64,000 nt of DNA from Luteolibacter luteus (lineage in GTDB: Bacteria > Verrucomicrobiota > Verrucomicrobiia > Verrucomicrobiales > Akkermansiaceae): NCBI RefSeq assembly GCF_012913485.1, contig NZ_CP051774.1:2604001-2668000 (forward strand). Reading direction: 5' to 3'. Of the stretch, positions 14,869 through 22,872 are shown piece after piece. The notes under the pieces were generated by a model. It was given only the letters and a program-made list of their open reading frames with translations, had not been told where the DNA came from and made no database searches. The position numbers and the translations under genes are program-made. Within the stretch, counting starts at the first letter, position 1. The number at the start of each line of letters is the position of its first letter.

Positions 14869-16881
14869 TCACTCCATGGCCTGCAGGACGCGTTGCCGCA
14901 CGTAGCGCTCTATATCGGCCTGGAGTTTCGTGTCGAACCACCCGGAAGGGTCCGGACCGCTGAGGGTATCGCGCGCCATCCATGCTCTTTCCTCGTCCTT
15001 CAGAAAGGGGGTCAAGCCGACCAGAACGAGGCTTCCCAAGACCAAGACGGGAAGCAGGAAGCGGGAAAGCATGACCCCGGGAAGCGCCGCCCCGACCGGC
15101 CCGAACAGGATCGAGCCGCCGCGCCACAAGAGCCACAGCAAAGGGAAGCCCAACACGGCGCAAGGGCTGAGGTAGTAGATCTCGTCCAACCCCGGCCAAT
15201 AGCGGGCCAAGCCGGTGACCGGGACAGTGATCGCTGCGATCCCCGCCATGATCCAACCGGGCCAGAGGGCAGCAGGACGCAGGCCCAAGAAGCCGCCGCG
15301 CTTCGCCACGCGCCAACGAGCGACCTGCAAGAGCATGCATAGCGAGAATAGCAGGATGGCGATGAGGCGGACGACAAAAGGGAGGAAGTCCTCCAGGCCA
15401 ACCGCAAGATCCCGGAAGCCCAAAGGCGTGAAGCGGATCCAAGCCACATACCAAAGCAAAGGAAGCACCATGCCCAACCCACCAACCCACAAATAGTCGA
15501 CCGGCCGAAGCAGGGGCATGAGTCCCTGCGCCATCCCGCGGAGATGAGGCGCGCGGCGCCAGCCTTCGAAAAAGGCAACGAGTGAAAGTACGACAAAAAT
15601 CGTAGCAATTGCCACGGCACCGAAGCGATCCGCCACCGCGTGTTCGGCCTTCACTCCCGGCGCCAGCTCCCCGACGGTGACCATCTCTTCCATGGCAGAC
15701 CCGAACCTGTGGTAATAGAGGTCTCCGGTGTAGGTGGCGATGCGCAGCTCCATGTCCGTCACCTTTGCCGGTGTTCCGGACCGGATCAGCGCATTGACTT
15801 CATGCTGCCATTTCTTCATGCGGGCTTCCACATCGGGCGCCCCGACAATGAGAGCGAGGGACTGGAATTCTCCCGTAGCCCTTTCGATATGGTAGAGGGA
15901 TGGACAGTTCGCGTTGGGCCCCGGGGAACGGAGTCCCTCCATTACCCTGCGGTCCCACGTCGCGGTCCATTGGCGGAAGCCCTCGAGGTCGTTCAACGAA
16001 ACAAGCTCCTGTGCCCTGGCGATCCAGATATCGATCACGTTCCCCGAATTTCCCATGAATACCGCCTGACGCTGGGCAAAGCCGGTGAGGTCTGCCAGTT
16101 CTGCAAGATCCCTGGGCGGGCCAAGAAGGCGCAAGCGTTCCGCGGTACGATCCGCGCGGTACGATTCGATGCGGGGTGCTGCCAAAGCCTCCTCCAGCTT
16201 CGACAACGATTGGGCATACCAAGGAGGCCGCGAAAAAACCGGGCCGGTGCCGGAGCGCCGACCGCGATAAGCTCCTCCGCCGCCGGTCACGCCGGCTTCC
16301 GCGGTGAGCAGGGCCCACAGGCCGTTGTCGGGATCGATCCGCTTGCTTTGAGCCTGGAAAGACTCGGGAACCTTGGCTCCCGGCGTTCTTCCGAGCTCAT
16401 GCCATAGTTCTTCAAGCTCGGCGGGATCTTCCGGGAGATTTTCGAATCGCTCGCTCAGCCAGCGATTCACATCCGTGTCCTGCACGCTACGGGTTCCCGA
16501 GAAGAGAAAGATCTTCTTCGAGGGGTCTACCCGCCGGGCGAGCCGCTGCTCCCACTCCTCCTGCGTCTTCACCCCGCTGCGGTAAGGCGTACGCCCGCGC
16601 TTGAGCCGCGTCAGTTCCTCAAAGCCGGACAAAAAGGTCAGCGAGACCAGCGTCCCGATGGACAGGACCATGATAAAGGCGAACCATGAACTCCTCCAGA
16701 TTCTGCCGCCCGGTTTTGCCTCCAAACGAGCGGTGGCCAGCGTCATGCCATCGTCTCCCGCAGCAGGCGAGGCATGGGCAAGGCGGTCCATCAACTCGCC
16801 GCGCGCAAGATCCTCCGTACCGCCTTTTCCCGTCAGCTGACGTGTGACGAGATCAATAAAGCGGAGCCGGGCATCAAGCAT
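14869..16881 (-). CDS. Seven-helix membrane protein of unknown function
   Basis: A 670-residue protein I cannot assign. A ~65-residue cytoplasmic N-terminus (FIDLVTRQLTGKGGTEDL) precedes a first membrane helix (about 66-86, FIMVLSIGTLVSLTFLSGF). A ~340-residue external domain follows, with no recognisable motif, and then six further helices in the C-terminal 240 residues (AIATIFVVLSLVAFFEGW, WVGGLGMVLPLLWYVAWI, LIAILLFSLCMLLQVA, WIMAGIAAITVPVTGLA, LGFPLLWLLW, FLLPVLVLGSLVLVGLT). It is the last gene of the minus-strand operon that begins at 22130, 57 bases after the UPF0489/CapA fusion gene. Confidence 0.65.
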   Translation of the reverse strand: MLDARLRFIDLVTRQLTGKGGTEDLARGELMDRLAHASPAAGDDGMTLATARLEAKPGGRIWRSSWFAFIMVLSIGTLVSLTFLSGFEELTRLKRGRTPYRSGVKTQEEWEQRLARRVDPSKKIFLFSGTRSVQDTDVNRWLSERFENLPEDPAELEELWHELGRTPGAKVPESFQAQSKRIDPDNGLWALLTAEAGVTGGGGAYRGRRSGTGPVFSRPPWYAQSLSKLEEALAAPRIESYRADRTAERLRLLGPPRDLAELADLTGFAQRQAVFMGNSGNVIDIWIARAQELVSLNDLEGFRQWTATWDRRVMEGLRSPGPNANCPSLYHIERATGEFQSLALIVGAPDVEARMKKWQHEVNALIRSGTPAKVTDMELRIATYTGDLYYHRFGSAMEEMVTVGELAPGVKAEHAVADRFGAVAIATIFVVLSLVAFFEGWRRAPHLRGMAQGLMPLLRPVDYLWVGGLGMVLPLLWYVAWIRFTPLGFRDLAVGLEDFLPFVVRLIAILLFSLCMLLQVARWRVAKRGGFLGLRPAALWPGWIMAGIAAITVPVTGLARYWPGLDEIYYLSPCAVLGFPLLWLLWRGGSILFGPVGAALPGVMLSRFLLPVLVLGSLVLVGLTPFLKDEERAWMARDTLSGPDPSGWFDTKLQADIERYVRQRVLQAME

Positions 16882-16938
16882 CGGCCACCCTCTAGCAGAC
16901 CGATTTGAATCCGGGAACCTCCCGTTTGGCCTATCTCT

Positions 16939-19461
16939 TCAACGGGAGAATCCCACGACAGGAGGGATCTCGGCGACACGCACCGTTCCGGAGTCCGCTC
17001 CTTTCAGCTCGCGGGGATAGACGGCATTCCCGAGTGAATGGAAGATGCGTGCCCCGGCATGGGTTTCTTCCCGTTGGAGAACGTGCGGATGGGCACCCGC
17101 TACGATGGCAGCTCCCTGGGAGGCAAGCCAGCGCGCCCCATCTCGTTGTTCTTCCGTGACCTTCGGATCGTATTCATCGCCTCCGTGGACGATCGTCACG
17201 ATGCGTTCCCCCCGAGCGCGTGCCTTGCGGAATTCTTCGGCAAGAAGCTTCCTGTGCCCGATCACATTTGCCACTGCCGGCTCTTCCGCTTCCGTGCCAC
17301 TTTCCTGGAGCAGGCTGATGCCGAAGACGGAGAGTTTCACGCCACGGAATTCACCCCGCCATGGTTGGCAGGCTTCTTCCGCATTGTGACCCGCACCGAC
17401 AACCGCGAGGCCGGCTTCCCTACAAGCGGCGAGGCCCTCCAGAAGCCCGGCCGGTCCTGCATCCATGGCGTGATTGTTTGCCAATGATACGAGATCGACG
17501 CCTTGTTGCTTCAGCCATGCGAGTCTTTCGGCCGGGAAGCGGAAGTCATAGCGCGGCTTCTTGTCCGGCTCCTTCAGGGAAGGAATACCTTCGAGATTCA
17601 CGAAGAAAGCATCCGCATCCCCTTTCCCGAAGCCATCGATCACCACGCGATCGTCGCCAGCGAGAACCACGTCACCAGCGAAGGCGATGCGGCATCCACC
17701 CTCACGTGGAATGCGAAGCGCAAAGAGCGGCCGCTTTTCCGCAAGAACGGAGAGCGTGACGATCTCCGGAAAGCCGCCGAGATGATGCAGCGCCAGGTCA
17801 TTTCCATCGAGGACGCCGATCGGCTCCCGATCCTCCCATAAGGCGGCGACGTGGCGGCCGAAATCGATGGCGATGCCATTCTCAATCTCTTCCGGCGTGA
17901 TCTTTACCGCATCGGTCACGCGGACTTTCTCCGCCTTCGTTTGCAATTGCTCGCGCAAGCGGGCGGGATCGCCCCAGACGAGCGGGATTCCCTGCCGGCG
18001 CCAAGCGTGGACCAAGAGATTGGCACAATCACTCCCCCACCCTGTCTCCACGCCGCTCAAGCCTTCCTCCGCCACACCAGCAATGCCGAAGACGTAGGGC
18101 ATGTGCATGCATTCGGAGAGCGCACCCCGGAAGCCACCGTCCTCCGCGACACAGATATCCACGGGCGGAAGCTTCAACCACCCTGCCTGGATCGCACACT
18201 CCGCGACGATCCGGTAGCGACCGGGCTTGCCCCCGGCCCAACGCGCAGGATCGAGCTGGAAATCCTCGGTCTGCCCCAAAATACGACGTTTCTCGTAGAT
18301 CCAGCGTGCCGGCGATGCCGAGAAGTCTTTCCCCAAGCCGGTGCCGGGCAGGAAGTCATAAGCCGCGCGGGCAGGCTCCAAGAGATACCAGCGCACCCGA
18401 CCATCCAACTCCGCGATCCCGTCCTTCGGCTCCACCCGCAAGACAGGCTCTTTTCCCGGTGAACAGCGAAAAACACCATCGCAATCAACGGCGAGATCGC
18501 GCGTCGTGATTGAGGCACGTCCAAACCTACCGGTCCAAATTCCTGAAAGCTTCCCCCAGGAGATTTCCGGGTCACGGATCGACAAGCGGTCCGAGCCGAG
18601 ACCTAAAAGGGCCAGCTTCACGCGATCACTCGCGTGCCCGAAGTCCCAGCGGGGAATGGGTTTCCCTTGCTCGCGGAATCTCTTCGCCTGCAGCGAATGA
18701 TCGGCCCGTTCATCCGATCTCGTGTCGATCTCCAAGATGGCACCACGGGTGCGAGCCACGGCATCGATGGCAAGTTCGACCAGGTCGTCCGCTTCTTCAT
18801 CGTTCTTCAGCCATGGTCGCGACACGGCAAAGGCGACACCTGACAAGCCGGGCCAATCCATCGCGTGCTCCCAGATGGCCTCGAAATGCTTCTCCCGGTC
18901 GATGCGGTCCATCCCGGCGAAGAAATCAAGATCGATGGCGAGGATCACCGGCTTGTTGCCGGGCTTCCACGCGGCGTAGCCCTTCAAATCACAGACATCC
19001 CAACGCGAGGCAAGAGATCCGGAGGAGCGCGGCTCGACTTCCAAGCGCCCATCCAACTCCTCACCCGCGTTCCTTTGCTTCAGCGCCCGGCTCTCTTCAT
19101 CCAGCGCGGGCGCCGCAAGCCAGAGGACGCGGTCCAAGGGCCGAGGCATCAGTGGCTCGATCCAATTGAAGGCCTGAATCCGGCCTTGGTCACGCCATGA
19201 TTCCACCCTGCCATCGCGCTCTTTTTCATTCGCCACGCGCCGCAGGTCCTCACGCAGTTCCTCCGAGCGTTCGGCGGCAGAGGCATCGGAGTGGGCATCG
19301 ACCAGGACCATCTGATGAGCCTGATCCGGATCAAAAGTCCGCGCGATCCACGCGAAGGTCTCGGCGTGGTTATCGGCTAGAAACACCGGGAGCTCGTGGT
19401 CCGGCCGAGCGATGACGATCGGCGTCAGGACAAGGCAGGCCAGGAGGATGAAACGCTTCAT
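16939..19461 (-). CDS. UPF0489 / NlpC-P60-like / CapA three-domain fusion protein
   Basis: An exported 840-residue protein (signal peptide MKRFILLACLVLTPIVIA). Residues ~25-315 look like a UPF0489/arginase-like fold: VDAHSDAS with D55, H57 and D59, and AIDLDFF with D177 and D179, the expected metal ligands. Residues ~440-575 resemble an NlpC/P60 cysteine peptidase or amidase: C479 in GWGSDCANLLVHAW, H537 in GRHVAALWED and H559/H560 downstream. Residues ~590-815 are a CapA-type metallophosphatase as in poly-gamma-glutamate synthesis proteins: AFAGDV, VNLEG, SLANNHAMDAG, VHGGDEY and GAHPHVLQ. The combination suggests an envelope enzyme acting on peptide-like polymers; the substrate is unknown. 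It lies 6 bases downstream of the paralogue gene ending at 19468, in one operon. Confidence 0.75.
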   Translation of the reverse strand: MKRFILLACLVLTPIVIARPDHELPVFLADNHAETFAWIARTFDPDQAHQMVLVDAHSDASAAERSEELREDLRRVANEKERDGRVESWRDQGRIQAFNWIEPLMPRPLDRVLWLAAPALDEESRALKQRNAGEELDGRLEVEPRSSGSLASRWDVCDLKGYAAWKPGNKPVILAIDLDFFAGMDRIDREKHFEAIWEHAMDWPGLSGVAFAVSRPWLKNDEEADDLVELAIDAVARTRGAILEIDTRSDERADHSLQAKRFREQGKPIPRWDFGHASDRVKLALLGLGSDRLSIRDPEISWGKLSGIWTGRFGRASITTRDLAVDCDGVFRCSPGKEPVLRVEPKDGIAELDGRVRWYLLEPARAAYDFLPGTGLGKDFSASPARWIYEKRRILGQTEDFQLDPARWAGGKPGRYRIVAECAIQAGWLKLPPVDICVAEDGGFRGALSECMHMPYVFGIAGVAEEGLSGVETGWGSDCANLLVHAWRRQGIPLVWGDPARLREQLQTKAEKVRVTDAVKITPEEIENGIAIDFGRHVAALWEDREPIGVLDGNDLALHHLGGFPEIVTLSVLAEKRPLFALRIPREGGCRIAFAGDVVLAGDDRVVIDGFGKGDADAFFVNLEGIPSLKEPDKKPRYDFRFPAERLAWLKQQGVDLVSLANNHAMDAGPAGLLEGLAACREAGLAVVGAGHNAEEACQPWRGEFRGVKLSVFGISLLQESGTEAEEPAVANVIGHRKLLAEEFRKARARGERIVTIVHGGDEYDPKVTEEQRDGARWLASQGAAIVAGAHPHVLQREETHAGARIFHSLGNAVYPRELKGADSGTVRVAEIPPVVGFSR

Positions 19462-19467
19462 GGCGCT

Positions 19468-20808
19468 TCAGCGGGCAGGCGAGATCTTCGGCGGAGTGTC
19501 CACCCGAACCTCGAAGGCCACCCCGCTGACGCAGAGGTCCTCGTGCTTCGATCCTTTCCAGACCTCCTGGAAGGTCATGCGCAGGGTCTTCACCGGTTCA
19601 CTGAAGGAGACCGGAATACGGCACCCCTCATTCAAATCTGGAATTTCCGCAGTGAATTTCTCTTTCCCGTTCAACGTGATCAGCACCTTCCTCGGCCTGG
19701 CGTTTGCCTTGAAGAGCGCGTCGTCCTTTCCATAGCCGGGATAGATGTTGATCGCAGTCATCATCTTTGGAACCTGTGGCTTGAACTCCAGCCACTCGCC
19801 GATACCGGGTCCGGCTGCGCCTTCGCTCCAGGCACCCTCGTCCCAGATTCCTTTCACCTGATCCGCATCATAGCGGAGATCACCGTTCGCCGGGAGGGTC
19901 GAACTGGCGGTCACCTGATAATTGGAATGCGACATGGTCCATTTCCCGGCCCGCTCGGTATAAGTCACCATGGCGGCCTCCCCGTCATACTTGCCGTTCT
20001 CCGAGCGGCCATAACTCTTCACCTCGGGTCTGGCCTCGATCTCGATGTCATCCGCCATCGCGGGCTCAAGATTCTCGAAGCTCCAAACCCAGTTGTCACC
20101 CTCCTTCTTGAAGCGGTTCGCGGGCTTGAGCACCTTGAGCTCCCCGGCCGGTATTCCCGCCGGCCGAAGTACGATGCGCCCCGTACCAATCGTACCGGCC
20201 CAGCAGGCAGCGGTCGACAAGCGATACTTGAAGATGGCGGGGCCCGTGAAGGAATCATCGCTCACACTCCACTCCTCTTCCGGATAGCTGCTTCGAAAAG
20301 CAATCCTCAGGGCCTTCTCTTCCCCGGGCTCGAAGCTCAGTTCGGATACCAGCCAACCGGCAATTCCCTTGAAACGCTCATCGTCGCCCGCTTTCTCTTC
20401 ACCCTTCCACTTGGCCTCGATCTTCTTTCCACCCGCGGTGATCTCGTAGTCCTTGCAGTACTTCAGCTTGCCATCGCTCTTCTTGGAAGTTTCCGGGTCG
20501 GCATCGCCGCCTTCATTCATGATGTCATTGTCAAAGAGCTCCTCGACGGGAAATCCGAAGCGGATCTTCACCTTGCTCTCGGTCTCGTTCTTCAGGATGT
20601 ATCGGATTTCAACCCCCGCCTCCTTGTCGCCCAAGTCGATGGCCAGCTGCTCATCCAGCATCCGGATTTTTTCCACCTCTTCAGGTTCGAAGAGCTCGAT
20701 GTCGCCGGAGCGTTGGATGCCACCGCGGAAGTAGCCCCCTCCGTTGGCAAGGAGCGCTTGGGGAGCAATGGCACTGAATCCTAGACAAGCAAACAGCATT
20801 CGCTTCAT
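19468..20808 (-). CDS. Secreted DUF4424-like protein with C-terminal discoidin-like domain (paralogue B)
   Basis: The ATG at 20808 (MKRMLFACLGFSAIAPQALLANGGGYF) gives a signal peptide; a 24-residue upstream extension is not supported. The 446-residue protein starts after cleavage with NGGGYFRGGI and carries a beta-rich domain (EKIRMLDEQLAIDL, EIRYILKNET, RFGFPVEELF) like DUF4424-type envelope proteins. The C-terminal ~150 residues, around AAGPGIGEWLEFKP and VKTLRMTFQEVWKG, resemble the NADase-type glycan-binding/discoidin fold. Two cysteines (KYCKDY, AACWAG) are shared with its tandem paralogue, which lies only 5 bases upstream. The enzymatic role, if any, is unknown. Confidence 0.7.
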   Translation of the reverse strand: MKRMLFACLGFSAIAPQALLANGGGYFRGGIQRSGDIELFEPEEVEKIRMLDEQLAIDLGDKEAGVEIRYILKNETESKVKIRFGFPVEELFDNDIMNEGGDADPETSKKSDGKLKYCKDYEITAGGKKIEAKWKGEEKAGDDERFKGIAGWLVSELSFEPGEEKALRIAFRSSYPEEEWSVSDDSFTGPAIFKYRLSTAACWAGTIGTGRIVLRPAGIPAGELKVLKPANRFKKEGDNWVWSFENLEPAMADDIEIEARPEVKSYGRSENGKYDGEAAMVTYTERAGKWTMSHSNYQVTASSTLPANGDLRYDADQVKGIWDEGAWSEGAAGPGIGEWLEFKPQVPKMMTAINIYPGYGKDDALFKANARPRKVLITLNGKEKFTAEIPDLNEGCRIPVSFSEPVKTLRMTFQEVWKGSKHEDLCVSGVAFEVRVDTPPKISPAR

Positions 20809-20813
20809 GGGAT

Positions 20814-22130
20814 CTAACGGGAAGGTTCGATTTTCGGGGCCTTGTCCAATTTCGACTCGAGAAGGATCTGGGTAACGCAAAGGTCGTCGAATTGTTCACC
20901 TTTCCACACGTCCTTGAAGGTGATGCGGATGGACTTCACCGGCTTGCTATAAGCATTCACCGGCACGCGGCAGTAGTCCCGTGAATCCGGGATGTCTGCG
21001 GTGAATTCGTGCTCACCGTTCAAGTTTACCAGGATCCTCCTGGGGCGGTTATTCGCCTTGAATAGCTCATCGGACGTGGCGAAGCCGGGTGTGATGCCGA
21101 TGGCGACCACCGGCTTGGCGACTGCCGGTTTCAATTCGAGCCATTCTCCAATACCGGGACCTTCGGCACCTTCACTCCAAGCACCCTTTTGATAGGTGTC
21201 CTTCAGGAGCGAGGCATCGTAGCGATGCTCACCCTCAGGGGGCAACGTAGAGCTCGCGGATACCTGATAGTTAGCGTGCTGCATGGTCCATTTGCCGCCG
21301 CGATTGGCATAGTGGGCCCAGCTCCCGGAATCGACAGGAACGCCCGCCCCGTAGCCGCGGGTCTCCGGGACCGCCTCGATCTCGAGATCATCCGCCATCG
21401 TAGGTTCAAGGTTCTCGAAATCCCAGACCCAGGACGACCCCTCTTTCTTGAAGCGATTCACCGGCTTCAACACTTTGATCTCATCGGCAGCGGCACCGGC
21501 CGGGCGGACGACGATTTTCCCGGTGCCAATGGTTCCCGCCCAACATGCGGCGGAAGAGAGCCGGTACTTGAAGATGGAGGCGCTATCAAAGGTGCGCTCG
21601 CTCACGAAACTGTTCGAAGCAGGATAACCACTGGTGAATGAGATCATCACCGGCTTTTCTTCACCAGGTTCGAAGCCCAGTTCCGAAACCAGCCAGCCCG
21701 CGATCCCCTTGATCTTCTTGCTCTCGTCCTTGGAGCTCTCCGCTTTCCACTTCCCGGTCAGATCCTTGCCGCCCGCAGTGATCTTATAGTCGTTGCAGTA
21801 TTTCAGCTTCCCGTCCTTGCCATCGTCGGGATTCGGCGGCCGCATGCCCATGTAGTCATCGAAGAGTTCCTCGACCGGAAACCCGAAGCGGACTCTCACC
21901 TTACCCGTGGTCTCATTTTTCAGGAGGTAGCGGATCTCAACCTTTGCCTCCTTCGTGCCGAGATCGATGGTGAGCTTTTCGTCCAGCATGCGGATTTTCT
22001 CCACCTCTTCCGGCTCGAAGAGTTCGATGTCTCCCGTGCTCCGGATTCCGCCGCGGAAGTAACCGCCCCCGTTACCCAAAAGCGGAAGCGAGGAGGCAAG
22101 AGTCAGGGAGAAGATAAGCCGGGCTATCAT
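20814..22130 (-). CDS. Secreted DUF4424-like protein with C-terminal discoidin-like domain (paralogue A)
   Basis: A 438-residue exported protein (MIARLIFSLTLASSLPLLGNGGGYF) that aligns with the next gene over its whole length; about half of the residues look identical. Shared blocks include ELFEPEEVEKIRMLDE, IKGIAGWLVSELGFEPGEEK, SAACWAGTIGTGKIVVRPAG and EGPGIGEWLELKP. The pair is a tandem duplication that has diverged mainly in the loop after FGFPVEELFD. It is the first gene of a four-gene minus-strand unit. A discoidin-like C-terminus suggests binding to a glycan or another surface ligand; this is inference. Confidence 0.72.
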   Translation of the reverse strand: MIARLIFSLTLASSLPLLGNGGGYFRGGIRSTGDIELFEPEEVEKIRMLDEKLTIDLGTKEAKVEIRYLLKNETTGKVRVRFGFPVEELFDDYMGMRPPNPDDGKDGKLKYCNDYKITAGGKDLTGKWKAESSKDESKKIKGIAGWLVSELGFEPGEEKPVMISFTSGYPASNSFVSERTFDSASIFKYRLSSAACWAGTIGTGKIVVRPAGAAADEIKVLKPVNRFKKEGSSWVWDFENLEPTMADDLEIEAVPETRGYGAGVPVDSGSWAHYANRGGKWTMQHANYQVSASSTLPPEGEHRYDASLLKDTYQKGAWSEGAEGPGIGEWLELKPAVAKPVVAIGITPGFATSDELFKANNRPRRILVNLNGEHEFTADIPDSRDYCRVPVNAYSKPVKSIRITFKDVWKGEQFDDLCVTQILLESKLDKAPKIEPSR

Positions 22131-22218
22131 GGAGCCATCGTCGGAGTCTGGCAGCTGAAAGCAAATCCAATTTCCCTCTTGCCGCGATCAAGAGCCAAGC
22201 GTCAGCCTTCCCGGAACC

Positions 22219-22764
22219 ATGATCAGCCTGTTGCGCCTGCCGACCGTGCCCCTTCTCCAGGAGAGACGGTCAATCGCCTATCTGATCGTTTTCGGGATCT
22301 GGGCAGAGGTCTTTCTCTACTGCCTCCTGCACGATCAATATCTGATCCGGCTGGCACCCACGCATTTCACGGAGTATCACGCGCCCTTGTGGGGGATCGA
22401 GAATCTCCCGCTGCTCGCCGCTGGCTGGGCCTTCCGAGCATCCATCGGGCCGGGGCTGGTGCTCGGGTTGGCGGCACTGTTTCTCGGACGTGCCGGTAGC
22501 CGTCCGAAGATTTCGCCGGGGACGATGCTGAAGATCGTGCCTTGTCTGATCCTGCTCACCGAAGCTTGCGGGCTCCTGACGGGCTGGTGGGCATGGAAGA
22601 ACGAACGCCCGCTCTATCCGGAGATCATTTATCCGGATCTGACGCGCCCGATCCTGACTAGCCAGACAATCCAGCTCACCTGCTATGCGGTAGGCGGAAT
22701 CAGCTCGGTGATATTCCTAGGGTGGATCGTCTGGCGTCGCAGGCGAACTGCTCACCATTCGTAA
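22219..22764 (+). CDS. Four-helix membrane protein, hypothetical
   Basis: A 181-residue protein with four predicted membrane helices (SIAYLIVFGIWAEVFLYCLL, SIGPGLVLGLAALFLG, IVPCLILLTEACGLLTGWW, YAVGGISSVIFLGWIVW) and a very basic C-terminus (WRRRRTAHHS). The loop between helices 1 and 2 carries HFTEYHAPLWG. I do not recognise the family. It is divergent from the duplicated-paralogue operon with 88 bases between start codons and stands alone before the DUF1800 gene. Confidence 0.6.
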   Translation: MISLLRLPTVPLLQERRSIAYLIVFGIWAEVFLYCLLHDQYLIRLAPTHFTEYHAPLWGIENLPLLAAGWAFRASIGPGLVLGLAALFLGRAGSRPKISPGTMLKIVPCLILLTEACGLLTGWWAWKNERPLYPEIIYPDLTRPILTSQTIQLTCYAVGGISSVIFLGWIVWRRRRTAHHS

Positions 22765-22872
22765 AAATAACTGAGCGGAGAGTTCGTTGGAGCTTGGTTT
22801 GGGTAACGAGATCTCGCGAGTCACCGTCGCGGACTTGTTTTATCAAACGGAATAGTCAGCCTGCGTTTCCTA

